Assembly (NCBI GenBank): GCA_001599755.1
Contig: BCHX01000007.1
Coordinates: forward strand, 1,054,001 to 1,118,000
Direction of reading: 5' to 3'
Length of the DNA: 64,000 nt
Source: Gliomastix tumulicola
Taxonomy: Eukaryota > Ascomycota > Sordariomycetes > Hypocreales > Bionectriaceae
The notes beneath the pieces are model-generated. The model was not told the origin of the DNA, did no database searches, and saw only the letters and a program-made list of their open reading frames with translations. Numbering within the stretch: position 1 is the stretch's first letter; every line of letters begins with the position of its first letter. This document shows positions 20,514 through 33,200 of the stretch, in pieces. Both the position numbers and the translations under genes were made by a program.

Positions 20514-23500
20514 CTATTTATCTACTTTGAGCCCGTCCATGATGCCTTCCAGTGTCTTCCACCCCTCTGTGCCCTCCCAGTTCTCCCTACCTCGTCCCAG
20601 GACGCTGCGCACGGCGCTTCGGACCTTGCCCTTCCACTTGGGACCGATGGCCTCCACATCCGGTCCGTAGTTCTCTAGCAGCGAGGCCAGCTCGTCGGTG
20701 CGCATGACGACGGTCTCCCAGGCTGCCTTGTCCGAGGTCCAGTCTCCCGTAGCTGAGGATGTAGACGGCGTGCCACCGGGTGTTAAGCCCGTTGACGAGC
20801 CCGTGGCGGCGCGCCACGCGCGTTCGGCGGCGTCGATGGCGGCGGGGTAGTCTCGCTTCCAGACGCGCAGGCGAGAGACGAGGGCCCAGAGGTCGCTCCT
20901 CTTGGTGATGAGCGGGACGACCTCCTCCTCGATGAGCCGCCAGACGAGCCGTGCCGTGCTGCCCCGGGCGGGTTCCCGGACACCGAGTGTGGGGGGGGCT
21001 TCGTCGCTCGTGGCGAGGATGACGACGTCGTTGAGCAGCGCGGAGAGCAGGTCTGCGTCGACGGCGGCCTCGTCCTTGCGGATGTGCAGGATGTGCGTGA
21101 GCGCGAGGATCATGTCAGGGACGGCGGGCGGGCGGACGCGCGCTGAGAGGGTGAGGACGTTGTCCCAGATGCGCCAGTTGTCGTGGGCGACGGAGGCGCC
21201 CTTTTTGAAGGCGGCGAGGGACTGGGTCAGGAGTTTAGCCGGGTTGCGAGTGACCTTGGAGTTGTCGGTGAGGGTGTTGGCTTCATCGTCGTCGTCGTCG
21301 TCATCATCATCATCATCGTTGGTGGTGGATTTGGTTGCGTCTTCCGCCTTGTTGTCCTTGTCGGCCGTCACTTCGCAGTAGAGACTCCAGAGGGCGGTAC
21401 CGAGGTTACTCCACGTCCTCGCACCCTCGCCTCCCGCCTCCGGCGTCGCGCTGCCGATGGCACGGCTGAACGCCTCGGCGGCCGCCTCGAAGTCGGCGAG
21501 ACGCAGGTTGATGTCGCCGAGACGGCTCCACATGTCCGGGTCCAGACGGTTGACGGCCGTGGCCTCCCGGTACGCGGCGCGGGCCTGCTCCCAGTCCTTC
21601 TGCGACAGGAAGTACTCGCCGAGGGACTTTTGCGCGCGCGAGTAGCGGCGGTTGGAGATCTCCCAGGCGCGTGTGTAGTGTGCCGGTTCGTTCTCGATGT
21701 CGCCGAGAATGCACCAGAGGCGCGCGGCGTTGGACGGCGGGGGCTGGCGTTCGGGGCCGGAGAAGTCTGATGCGCGGAGCGTGGTGACGTCCTGGCTTCC
21801 GAGGTCGGCGTCGGCGCCGTTGCCGTCGCCATCATCATCATCTTCACCGGGAGCTTCCGGAGCGGGGGTGCCCGTCTTGTGGAAGAGCTGCCAGCGGATG
21901 ATGGCCTTGGCCTTCTCCTCGCCGCCGCTACCCCGGCCATCCTCGTCGTCCGCGGAAGCAGCACTGGCGAGGCAGAGGGCGACCTCAGCCCAGAGGCGCA
22001 GGCGCTTGAAGATCTCGAGGGCGGAGGTGAGAGAGCCGACGCCCGCCCAGGCGTAGGCCAGCTCGGCCTCGAGGTGCCAGCGCGGCGGGGACGAGAGTGT
22101 ATGAATGTACTGGAGACGCGCGTGGGCGGGTGCCGATTCTGAGGGCTTCGGTGCCGGGAGGAAGGTTGTAGGTTTCGCTGGCGCGGGCGTCTGGTCCGGA
22201 GCTGAGACCTGGATGGCCGGGACGTCTGGCTCCTCGGGGGGAGATGAGGAAGAGGGCGCCGGAGTGGTCGTATCGGTGAGGACCTGGTCTGCAACGGCCT
22301 GCAACTGGAGGACGCCTCGTTCAACAGTGCGGCTGCGGTGGACCTCGATGCGGGAGCGGACGAGCAGGGCCTGGGTGTAGATCTGCCAGTTTGTCGACTT
22401 GTCTGCCAGAACGCGCACGGCGTAGGGTAGGATCTCCTCGGACGTGAGCGTGTCCACAGGCGCGAAGGCGTCCTTGAGAGTAGCCTCCGTGAGGAGGATG
22501 ATCTGGTCCAGGGGTGAGAGCTGGGGCTGGTCGTCTGGGGCGAGGTCTGCCAGTGCAGAGGGCAGTTCAGCTGCCTTTCCGTCGTCGTCGTTCTTCTCCG
22601 AGGTGAACTGGATCTCCTCCAGGAGAGTGTCGTTGTTCAGAGGGAGGGCGTCTGGTCTCGGTGCGGGCTTCTCGTCGTCCGCCGTGGCTGAGCTGGCAAC
22701 ATTTGCGTTGCTCTTGGCGAGGACGACAAGCTGACTGATGTTCCTCTCCTGGAACTTGGTTCTTTTTCCCAGGGCGCCAGAAAGGGCGTATGACAAACCC
22801 CCGAGTTGGGTCGCCTTGCTCAGCGTCTCCTTTGCGAGGTCGTTGCGTCCAAGAAGGATGTAAGTGTTGGCTGCTTCAACGAGGAAGAGTACCTTGTCCT
22901 GCTGTGTCCACGTATCCTGCTCGTTGCCGGCAGCCCAGACATCCTCAGCGTCGCCTCCGATCACGCGACTCCTCACGGCGCCCACCCCATCAATGATTTG
23001 GTCAGCAAGGGTCGGTACGTCGCTCCACTGAGAGCTCCTGGTGAAGTTTGAACTGGGGCCGATGCTAGGCTGCGTGAGGAGCTTGTAGTGCCATGTGTTG
23101 ATGCGCAGCCTTGTCCAGGCCAGGCTGTGCTTCGTAGATGAGATCTCTACTATGTCCTGTGTGTCTTTCAGCACCTGCGTAATGGCGTATCGAGCGAGTC
23201 CGAAGAGTTCGAGATGGGGGATATGCGCATAGGGGGAGACGCCGTCGACTTCGAGGTGCTTGAGACACGCTCTTCTCAGCGTCGAGATGGTCCCCTCCGG
23301 CCTCTTCTCAGCCCATGACGTCGTGAACCGTCTCTCTATAGCCCGAACCGAGTCCTCGGGGATAACAGGGCCAGTGACGTTGGCTTGGAGGAAAGCGTCG
23401 AGTGCGGCGATACCAACACCCAGCACCAGGTCGTTTGAGATGTCCGTATGTGAAGGCTGGCTCGAGGGGTCGTGCAGATGCGCAACAAAGCCCTGTATGA

Positions 23501-23558
23501 GCTTCTGAGCAGCATCACCTCCAGCCAGCTGCAACAGCCCGTCGTTTGAGTCCGCCAT
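20514..23558 (-). CDS. emw1: TPR protein, Emw1/TTC27 family
   Basis: Single exon on the minus strand, 1014 residues, ATG at 23558. The most diagnostic part is the TPR block at about 635-700 (SLGEYFLSQKDWEQARAAY..., then DPDMWSRLGDINLRLADFEAAAEAF), the strongest conserved block of yeast Emw1 and human TTC27. The N-terminal half is helical with LVEAANTYILLGRNDLAKE. A tract of 11 Asp lies at about 746-757, encoded by a GAC/GAT microsatellite, and acidic Gly/Asp linkers interrupt the helices near 560-590. In yeast the protein is essential and linked to cell-wall integrity; TTC27 is reported to act as a chaperone-type factor for large splicing or signalling complexes. Those roles are family knowledge. 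Nothing in the sequence suggests loss of function. Confidence 0.88.
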   Translation of the reverse strand: MADSNDGLLQLAGGDAAQKLIQGFVAHLHDPSSQPSHTDISNDLVLGVGIAALDAFLQANVTGPVIPEDSVRAIERRFTTSWAEKRPEGTISTLRRACLKHLEVDGVSPYAHIPHLELFGLARYAITQVLKDTQDIVEISSTKHSLAWTRLRINTWHYKLLTQPSIGPSSNFTRSSQWSDVPTLADQIIDGVGAVRSRVIGGDAEDVWAAGNEQDTWTQQDKVLFLVEAANTYILLGRNDLAKETLSKATQLGGLSYALSGALGKRTKFQERNISQLVVLAKSNANVASSATADDEKPAPRPDALPLNNDTLLEEIQFTSEKNDDDGKAAELPSALADLAPDDQPQLSPLDQIILLTEATLKDAFAPVDTLTSEEILPYAVRVLADKSTNWQIYTQALLVRSRIEVHRSRTVERGVLQLQAVADQVLTDTTTPAPSSSSPPEEPDVPAIQVSAPDQTPAPAKPTTFLPAPKPSESAPAHARLQYIHTLSSPPRWHLEAELAYAWAGVGSLTSALEIFKRLRLWAEVALCLASAASADDEDGRGSGGEEKAKAIIRWQLFHKTGTPAPEAPGEDDDDGDGNGADADLGSQDVTTLRASDFSGPERQPPPSNAARLWCILGDIENEPAHYTRAWEISNRRYSRAQKSLGEYFLSQKDWEQARAAYREATAVNRLDPDMWSRLGDINLRLADFEAAAEAFSRAIGSATPEAGGEGARTWSNLGTALWSLYCEVTADKDNKAEDATKSTTNDDDDDDDDDDDEANTLTDNSKVTRNPAKLLTQSLAAFKKGASVAHDNWRIWDNVLTLSARVRPPAVPDMILALTHILHIRKDEAAVDADLLSALLNDVVILATSDEAPPTLGVREPARGSTARLVWRLIEEEVVPLITKRSDLWALVSRLRVWKRDYPAAIDAAERAWRAATGSSTGLTPGGTPSTSSATGDWTSDKAAWETVVMRTDELASLLENYGPDVEAIGPKWKGKVRSAVRSVLGRGRENWEGTEGWKTLEGIMDGLKVDK

Positions 23559-26500
23559 GATCAGATCTTGACTAGAATGGCGCTGCGGTGCTGATGTTTT
23601 GCTTGATTTTGCATCTCTTTCTCTTCCATGGTGGGGTGAAGGGACCCTGAGAGAAGTTTTTGGAGGGGCAGCATCTCGGTGGGGTTTGCATGTGTTTCTG
23701 TCTACCCTAGAGATGACTCACGCCGGACACGGGTTTTCACGATGGCTTCGCTCAAAAGGGTCACCGAAATCTAGACTCACCGTCGTCCCTCCGTGCCGGA
23801 TGACGGATCGTGGGGCACCTTGCACCTCCGTCCCGGTATCCAGATCCGGGGGAAGATGTCCGCCGACAGACAGCATGACGCCGATCCAGACCTTGAATGC
23901 CCTCAGGATTGATCTACCAGCGAATAAGGGAAACGTGCAATCTGGGCGATCATGCTGGTAATCCATGTCGACGACGCGCGATCAGCAGAGGATGAAGGAC
24001 ACCCGCGAGGGAACGTATCACGGTCGCAGAAAGGATGAACGTATTACTGCGACTCCCAGCTATAATTGGAAATAAAGGAGTCAGGATTGGTTTGACCAGT
24101 CTGTCTGTCACTGCTAGCAGACGCGAAGATAGTACCATACCATCGCAATGGCACTTCTCCGTCGAGCATCGGCCACCTCCAGTCTGCGTCGTCGCCCATC
24201 CCGTTCAGTAAATTACGGACAGACGCGACTATTCCAGGTTGTCGCTCCGTCGTACGAGGCTACTGCGAGCGCTAGCGAACCCGACCATGAGACTGCAAGT
24301 CTGTTGCAATCCCATGGAATGAATCCCTTGGTTTCTGCACGCCACTTATGACGATCGGCTGTGTCTCAAATTAATATACCGAAAGCCGCGCCGTTGCTGG
24401 CTCGACCAAGTGCCCTGCCAAAGCCCTGTGTCTCACATGCTGAACAGCAAGGGATCATCAGCAGAGACACGCTGCAAAAAGGCCCGTCGCTTGCGACATC
24501 CGCCAAGTCGGCACCCATGCCATCATTGACTTGGCGCTTACACCAGGGCATCTTCACAGCTTTTCCAACAGCACTGAAAAAAACGTTATCAGAGTGGCGG
24601 GATGGCTGCTGTGCCTCTCGCAGACGTTGGTCTGGTTCTCCACGTCTTCGTGGAGGCAAGCAGAGTCAGACACGCCATGGCATGAATCGTGAGTTCGCCA
24701 CGGGGTTCACTCTTGAGCCGCCACTTGCCTGGCCAGGCCTCGCCTCTCTTCCCACTGCCAAGGGCCAACTCCGTATGGAGATGAGTGAATAGAGGGACGA
24801 GGCTGTGGGGGCTGGGGCCATTTTGAAGAGAAAAAATCTTTAAACGAGATAGAGTTCGCCCAAGCAATTTGCCTGTCCAATCCATGTCCTGGACGGTGTT
24901 TTCCATTTTTTCCAGAAGAACGCCTGGCGGTTCGCCTGGTCACGCGATGTGCGCTCAGCAAGAGTGCTGATCCCTGGCAGGAAAAGTGCTCAGGATGCAT
25001 GCACGCACCAACAGAAGACGGGTCAATTTACCACGAGAAGCGCGATGACGTCGTTCTCGTCGCTTCAGATCTGTGCGTGCGGGGAATACGAGCTGCCCGC
25101 GCGCGTGTACGATGTGCATTTTAGGGTAAGCCTCCTCGGTGACAGCCATCGAGAGAGCAAGCTGGAAAAAATTGTCGAGTGGAAAATTCAAAATTAATTC
25201 CACGCCAAAGGGGGCAAAGAGGCCACCAATGACTCCGGGACAAGATTCTTGGCCACTAGAGGCTATTTCTGCATGAATATTGCTTTTGTCTTCTGGCTCC
25301 TGGTTCAATGGTCAGGCCACGGCATGCCTGTTCTGGACTTTGGTTCTCTTTTTTTTCTCCCGTTTCTGTCCCTGTCGCTTGCTCCTGTTGGAAGATGTCG
25401 ATGGTGGCTGACCTGGCGTCCAGTTTGGCACTGTGTACACACTGTACTCTCGCACTTGTGCCGCAGCAAATGCCGCAACCGGCACAGTGCTAGTAGCTCA
25501 GAAAGCTAGCCCATTGAGGAAGGAGCTTATCTGGACTGAATTCGCCCAAGCAAAGTTTGGCGTGTTTCGGGTGCTGGAAGAATGGCGCTGGACGGCATAT
25601 CGGCCGTACCCTGTTCAGCCTCGGGCGGCGTCGTCTATCAGCCCTCCCGTGCTGTTACAGTGACATTCTCAGGGCGCTCGCCAATCCCACGAGGTTGATC
25701 CCGCTTGTATAAGCACTATTCCTCCGACCGCACCTGGGCGCCTCGCCTGTGCCGATGTCTGGCCAGAATCGAGATTTAGACGAGCTCCCCGCCCTCCCGC
25801 TAGCGATTGGGCGACTCCCAGCGAGTCGGAAGTCGGTCGCGCATGCTGTAGTCAGTCAATACAGCGTGCAGGGTGTACTGTAGTGGCGGAGAACGAGTCG
25901 CTGTGGCAAGTCGCAGTGGTCCTGTGTATGGTGTGTAACCAGGGCCATGGTGCTGCGGGAGACGGCATCGCCGAGGTGCTAGCTGATCCGACGTCATGGC
26001 GGTCAAGAATCCACCACCATTCTAGAAGGGGAGCACGTTGTGGTGGCCGCTCGTGCCACTGAGAACCCCAGTCGACCTGTCTTGCGTGTTTCGTCCAGAC
26101 GTTGCCTCTCAGACGATTCGCTGCGCTATCTCGATTCTGTTGCTGCTATCTCTTGACCGAAGGTCCTTCAAAGCCCGGAGGCACCATCTCGGTAACGTTG
26201 AATGCGACGGTCGACCCCAATAGCGTGGCCAATGCCGCATGTCGCCCCATGGAGGGTAGGCCCTGGTCATGGACCAAGCTCCTTATCCTGCTGCCTTGCT
26301 TCCCCACCACCATTTTATTGACTCGAGAGGAGTCGAGATAGGAGAATAAAGCCGTGAGCATTGATACGATCGACCTGGAACCGCAGAGCCTCGGGCGTAG
26401 CATCCGGCATAAGAACGCCTGGCACCGATCAGGTGACCGGATTGATAGACATCTGCCGGGCAAGGTTGTTGATAACCATCCCAAGGCTCTGCTATACCGG

Positions 26501-27272
26501 TACCTGGGGAGAGGAGGGTGACAGCGCGATCCCCGGTGGCAGCGACGGGCTGCTGGCGCTGCAAGCCCCAACGCCGCAACAGGCGCGCGAGCATGGGATT
26601 ACGTACCACTTATTGCAGAGGACCGTAAAGAAAAACAGGAAAAAAAAAGGCAAAAAATAAGACATCGGCCGGAGTGGCTGACTAGGAGATGGGAGGACGA
26701 GTTATGGAACAAACAACCACTTGAGATTGGCTCAGCCGTGCCAAGAGGACCTGGTGCTGAGGTCCTTGATTCAGACGCTAAGCCGCATCCAGCCTAGCAG
26801 ACCATGTTTTCTGGGTTCGGTGCCTGTGGGCCATTCCTTGTGGGGCCGGCGGGGCCAGTGTTTTGGGTACGTACCTACTACCTGACCCTGCACTGCGATC
26901 AGTCGCAAAACACACTGGATCATTGGAGCGAGCAGCAGGAGCATGGAGGTCGTACTTGCCGCATGCGACCGACCTTCATAAGATGGGCCGTTGCGCCCCA
27001 GGTCTTTCCTTTCCTTCGATCCTCGTCCCTGGTCTCTCTTTCCTTCCCTGCATCCATCTTCTGGCGAGGTCCAAGACTGTTCCTGCCCTCCCTTCCCTTT
27101 CCCTCTCCCCCTCCTCATCTGTCTCTTCCCTCCCTCTCCCCCAGGCCCTTGTTCGCCAATTCATCGCAGCCAGCTTCATCTTTAGTTGGCTGGTACGTCA
27201 TTCCATTCTTAACTCCCGGCGGACAGCCCCTCGATTGGCTCACATCCGGCGTGAGACCATCTGTTGCCCACC
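23559..27272. other. 3.7-kb intergenic region between divergent emw1 and permease genes
   Basis: No open frame here resembles a protein family and no transposon ends are visible. The last 250 bases are a pure C/T-rich leader (27000-27150) before the permease ATG. A short GATA-type site (AGATAAG, minus strand, about 25526) is present, but one copy is not evidence of nitrogen control. A non-coding transcript is possible but not supported. Confidence 0.5.
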
Positions 27273-29160
27273 ATGGCTTCCTCCGACCTCGATGCCTCCA
27301 AGGAGGCCAAGCATGAGCTCCCAGGCTCCCCCGAAGCCGACGATCTCGGTTCGGAGCACATCGTCGACAATGCCGACGGCCTCCACCGCCGGCTGAACAA
27401 CCGTCAGATCCAGCTCATCGCCATTGGTGGTTCTATCGGTACTGCGCTCTTCGTCTCGATCGGTGGTGGCCTCGCCCAGGGCGGCCCCGGCAACCTCCTC
27501 CTCGCTTACGTCCTGTACCCGTGTGTGCTCGCCCTCGTCAACAACTCGATCGCAGAAATGACGGTCTACATGCCTATTTCTGGTGGCTTCGTCCGTCTCG
27601 CCGGCCACTGGGTCGACGATGCCTGGGGTTTCATGGCTGGATGGAATTTCTTCCTCTACGAAGCCTTACTGATCCCCTTCGAAATCTCCGCCCTGACCCT
27701 CGTGATTTCCTTCTGGGATGATAATATCGCAAAACCCGGCCCTACAGCTGGTATCTGTATCGGCGTCATTGTCACTTACGCGTAAGGTTTAGCCTCTCAA
27801 CGGAGGTGCTGGATTTTTACTGCCCAGGCAGTCGCACAATACGGTTGGGTTGTTGCTGCGTGCTGCCTGGGCTTGCCAGCCCCTTCCCCTCCTCACCCCT
27901 TTCTATTGTGAAGATCGCATGCTAAACCTCGTCGGTGAATGTAGTGCTATCAACTTGATTGCTGTTCGTGGCTTCGGCGAAGCTGAATTCTGGCTCTCGG
28001 GCGGAAAGGTCATTTTGATCTTCCTCCTGTTCGGCTTCACCTTCGTCACCATGGTTGGTGGTAACCCGGCCGGCGATGCCTACGGTTTCCGTCATTGGAA
28101 CAACCCCGGCGCCTTTCGTGAGCACCTGAGCACCGGTGCGCTGGGCCGCTTCGAGGGTTTCCTGGCCTGCCTGTGGAACGCCAGTTTCGCCGTCGTCGGA
28201 CCCGAGTACATCTCCATGGTGGCTGCGGAGGCTAAGCGTCCCCGTATCTACATCAAGACGGCCTTCAAGACCATCTACTACCGCTTCGCGCTCTTCTTCT
28301 TCGGAAGTGCCCTTTGCGTCGGTATTGTCCTCGCCTACAATGACCGTTTCCTCAGCGTCCTTCACGGAACTGCCTCCGAGGAGGTCATGAACGAAGAGAA
28401 CGTTGATGGCAACGCCAGTAGCACTGCTGCCGCTTCGCCCTACGTCATTGCTATGGAGAACATGGGCATCCAGGTGCTCCCCCACATTGTCAACGCGCTC
28501 ATGATGACTTCCATTTACTCGGCCGGTAACACCTACACCTTTTGCGCCACGCGAACTCTGTACGGTCTCGCCCTCGAGGGTCGCGCCCCCCGTTTCCTCC
28601 GCAAGACCTGGAGCAACGGTGTCCCCATCTACTGCTTCTGCGTCGTCATGGTCTTCCCCATGCTTTCCTTCCTTCAAGTCGGAGAGAGCTCTTCCGTCGT
28701 CATTAGCTGGCTGGTCTCGCTCATCACGGCTGGCGGTATCATCGACTTCATCGTTATGAGCGTCACCTTCATCTGCTTCTACAACGCTTGCAAGGCTCAG
28801 GGTCTCGACAGAAAGACGCTGCCATACTACGGTCGCTTCCAGCCGTACGGCGCGTACTTCGCCCTCTTCATCCAGGTCCTCATTGTTGGCGCCTACGGTT
28901 ACACCGTCTTCGACCCCTGGAGCGTCGAGAGCTTCTTCCGCAACTACACCATGCAGCTCCTTGCGCCCGTCCTGTTTTTCGGCTGGAAGCTCTACAAGAA
29001 GACGAAGTGGCTCAAGCCTCTGGAGGTCGACCTTAAGTGGGAGGCGCCGCTCATCGATGCGTACGAGGCTCGCTTCACCGAGCCTGCGCCGGGCTTCTGG
29101 ACTGAGATGGTCCGCTTGGTCGGCATCAAGCGTAAGAGCAAGCCTGCTTCGGATGTTTAG
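27273..29160 (+). CDS. Amino-acid permease, fungal YAT family
   Basis: Two exons, 27273-27781 and 27945-29160, 574 residues, start in CACCATGG. The 163-bp intron has GTAAGG, a gCTAAAC branch site and TGTAG, and joins GVIVTYA to AINLIAVRGFGEAEFW. It is a 12-TM APC-superfamily transporter: QIQLIAIGGSIGTALF opens TM1 (near residue 45), then PISGGFVRLAGHWVD, GWNFFLYEALLIPFE, FWLSGGKVILI and FVTMVGGNPAGDAYGFRHWNNPGAF, all hallmarks of the general/INDA1-like permeases. It imports amino acids with protons at the plasma membrane. The N-tail has a few Lys residues, as in arrestin-regulated permeases. Substrate range cannot be read from sequence. Confidence 0.95.
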
Positions 29161-30238
29161 GTGACTGATGAAAGTTCTTCTTTTCTGGATGAAGCTGGGG
29201 ACCTCCCCGTCTACGAACCGCTGTCTCCTAGCCTATCACGCACGAGCCGAGTCACACGATGAGGCCTAATGGTAGTGTGATCTGAAGAGTCGCAGATGTA
29301 GATGGTCAGGGGAGGTCGACTTGGAATTCTTTTGGAATAGAGTTAATGACGAGAGAGAAGCGGATTTATATACCCAAGACATACATAGACGCTAGGGACG
29401 TCGGGAATTGATTACTTTTGTCATGAATGCGGCTGCTCTGAGAGTGAATTAGTTGTTGACGTGTTGATAACGACTTCATATTACAAAAATTCAATGTAGG
29501 CATCATATCAGACCGATGTCTGTTGGCAAAGCCGCAAGGCAATACGACAGTCCTCTTCTCTCACCACAGAGGCAGGTAGGCTCTCGGGCAAAAGAACTCC
29601 AGCTCGCTGTATGTGGGGCTCGAGCCCTTGTTCGGGTATACGAGCGAGCCCAGCTACGAGCATCACCACGAGCATCACCACGAGCAACACCGCGAGCATC
29701 ACCGCGAGCATCACCAGGCATCATCCATCTAGTAAGGTTGAACTTTTTTTCAATTTGGCTTCTATATGTTGCCAACCTGGCGCTTTCGGCCCTGCTTCGG
29801 GACCATTCCGTGGCAGGAGGATGATGAGCAATAAGAAAAGAAACAAACCAGCGCTCGTTCCCATAATCAAGGATCCTCCAATCCCAGTGACAAAAACAAA
29901 GCTCGGCGTTTTTTTCCCTCTCCGCTCGCCTCACATACAAACCCACGTCAAGGATCCCGAGATTTCCCAGGGCGTACCGAAGAAAATTCAATCTAGTCTA
30001 AAAATAAAGAAAGACGTTTTTTCCGTAGACAAGCTCCAAATTTTTTCTTTTCCCTCAACGTCTCTCTCCGCATTAATGAACAAAGGAAATTATGGTATGG
30101 GGGGGGTGCTTCTCATCAAAAGAAGAAGAAAGGGGGGCGTGAGTCGGGTCGTAAGCGTGTCGTCGTCTCGATAGAGGTGGTAGTGAGGATTCAGGTGGTT
30201 CGAGACACAAGGGGGGGTATCAGGTCGGGGCGAGTAAT
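29161..30238. other. Convergent 3' intergenic region with minisatellite
   Basis: Lies between the 3' ends of the permease and EF-3 genes. It contains a 5 x 12 bp minisatellite (29656-29715). No gene recognised. Confidence 0.6.
29656..29715 (+). repeat. 12-bp minisatellite, five copies
   Basis: Five head-to-tail copies of a 12-mer (acgagcatcacc and variants gcgagcatcacc, acgagcaacacc), ending before aggcatcatc. Copies differ by one or two bases. It lies outside any supported gene. Confidence 0.95.
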
Positions 30239-33200
30239 TTAGTCATCCTCGTCGCTGAAGACCTCCTCACCACGCTTGCGGCGGGCCATACGATCTGCAG
30301 ATAGTTGTTAGCTTGACATTCATAATAGTGAGTGAGTAATGCATATGATAACGTACCCTTCTTCTTCTTTCGTGCCTCGGAAGACGTCAGCTTAGCCTTC
30401 TTCTTGGTGCTAACAATCTTGTTGCCCATGGCATCGAACTTCTCCTCCTCGTCATCGTCACCCGCCTTGAGACGGGGGCCAGCGCCCTGGCCGGACACCC
30501 AGTTGTGTCCGGAAGGAGTCATCTTACCGTCCATGACGGCCCAGACTTCCTCAGTGATATCCTTGGTGAACTCGGCAGAGTGAGTGATGATGATGACACC
30601 ACCCTCGAACTTCCTCAGGGCCTTAGACAGGGCACCGAGAGAGTCACGGTCGAGATAGTTGGTGGGCTCGTCGAGGACGATAAGATGGGGGCGCTGCCAC
30701 GAGCAAGCGGCAAGGACGGTCTTGACACGCTGACCACCGGAGAGACCGCGCATGCGGGAGTGGGAAACCAGCTCGGCATCGAGACCGAAGTTGGCGCAGT
30801 GGGACTCAATCTCCTTACGGACCAGAGGGCGGAACTGACCAGAGGCGAGAGCCTCCTTCATATCGACATCGGCAACCATCTTCTGGTGAGAAGCGAGCAG
30901 CTCGCTACGGGGCAACCAGACGTTGTCGGCAGTCATCATGGGCACCCAGCGCTCGTTCTTCATGCCGACGTTCTCGCCGAGAGCGAAAGAGCACTCGTAC
31001 TCGTAGGAGTTCTTGAACTTCCTGCGGGCGTTGATGCCAATGACGCGACGCTGAGAGCCTTCGACCTTGAAGATCTTGTCCATGGCCTTCTCATCGGCCT
31101 CGGTGATGATCTTGTTGGCACGGTCCATGGTCTCACGATCCTCACCAGTCTGGAAACGCCACTGGATGTACTCGGAGGGAGTCTTGTCCAAGTGGTTATC
31201 GATGTGGGCGAAAGCGTGCTGCTTAATGTAGGCGATACGAATGTTCTCGTGCTGGTAGATCTCACCCTCGGTGGGGATGAGCTCACCAGTGAGCACGTTG
31301 ATCAGGGTGGACTTGCCAGCACCGTTGGGACCAATGACAGCAATACGGGAGCCCAGAGAGCACTGGAAGCTGATGTCGGAGATCTGGGGCTTGGAGGTAC
31401 CAGGATACTGGAAGGTCATCTTGGTGGCTCGGAGAATGGCCTTGGCCTTGGTCTTGACACCCTCGAGGAAACCGGGCTCAGGGAAGGTGAACTCAATCTC
31501 GGAGGCACCGAGCTCGTAGTAGGACCTGGCAGAGGGCACACGCTTGACGAACTCGGCCAGGTTGCCCCTGTAGCGCTTGAGCTTGAAGCGCTCGTAGTGG
31601 ACGATGTGCTGGCACACGTTGTCGAGGAAACCAGAGTCGTGGGAGACGATGATGGAAGTGCAAGGAGAGTTGATGAGGTACTCCTCGAGCCACTTGACGT
31701 TCTTCACATCGAGATGGTTGGTGGGCTCGTCGAGCAGCAGGATATCGGGGGCCTCGAAGACGGCACGGCACAGGGCCAGCTTCATCTTCCAACCACCAGA
31801 GAGGGCGGAGATCTCGCCAGCAGTCATCCCGGCCGTGAAGCCGAAGTCGGCGAGCTGCTTCTCGACCTCGGGCTGAGTGATCTCGACACCAGCCTCCTGG
31901 AGCTTCTTCATGGTCCAGTCAATAGTGGTCATCTCAGTATCGGCAGAGTCGAGATCGTGCTCAACGAACACGGTCTTAACCTCGGACTGCTTGGGGAAAC
32001 CCTCGACCTGCTCGTTGTTGATGGCACGCATGAGAGTGGACTTTCCGGAACCGTTGGGACCGCAAAGACCGTAGCGCTGGCCACGCTTGAGACGGAGGTG
32101 AGTCTGGTTGAGCAGGATCTTGGCACCGTAGGCGAGGGAGAAGGTGCAGTTGCAGAGATCCTCACCCTCCTCCTCATCGGGCTCACCCTCCTCCTCAGCA
32201 GCGGCACCGGGCGAGGCCTTCTTGCGGAGGGTCTCGATGATGCTCTCGGAGTTGTCAATGCCAGTGATGACGGCGACGTAGGGCTTGAGGGACTCAGTCC
32301 AGATGGCGGGCTCAGTCTCCTTGTCGTCAACGAGCTGACCAGCAATGGCAGAAATGTACTCAGCGACGGGGAGCATCTTCTCCAAGTAGTTGCCGTACTT
32401 GGAAGAGACGATCTCCTTGAACTTGCCGAAGACAACCTTCTGGTCACCGTCGTTGCGGGCCTCAGGGATGACACCGTCCTTGATGTCACCGACACGGGTA
32501 AGGGTGTCGAGAGCCTGCTTGGTCTTCTCACGAGCCTCGGGGTCAGCAAGGTTGTCGAAGTTCTTCTGGAGACCGGGCATCATCTTGGGCAAGAAAGGAG
32601 CGACAATGTTGGGGTCGTCAACGAGCTTGCACATGTTGTCGACAATGACGGCAGCCTTTCGCTTGATGGCAGTCTCACGCTCAGCAAGACCACGGTCAAG
32701 AAGAGGGACCATGAGAGCGAGGGTGGGCTCCTGGACCTCAGTGACGAAGGTAGTGGCACCGAGCAGATGGACGGTCTCGGGGACGTTCTCGGGCTTAGCA
32801 ATACACTTGATAAGCTCGGGAATGAAGCGCTCGATATCCTTGTTGACAATAAGCTGGCAGAGCGTCTCCATGGTCTTGTAGGCACGCTCCTTGACCTCCT
32901 TCTTGGTATCCCACATGGCCTCGGAGATGACGGGGATCAGCTCAGGGACACGGGTACCGAGCTGGACGGGGGTGGACTTGACGAGGGCGTCAATGAAGTC
33001 GAGAGCGGCCATCTTCTCGGGCCACTTCTGGGCGTTGCGGATGGACTCGATCACAGCGGGGAGAGCAGCCTTGACGGCGTTGCCGTTGATGGCGCCAGCA
33101 ATGGCAAGAACGGCGGCCTGGCCAGCGTTCTTGACAGCTGTGATCTTGTCACCCACAGCGGCGAGAGCACCGGGGAGGAGGATGACGAGGTAGGGCTCTA

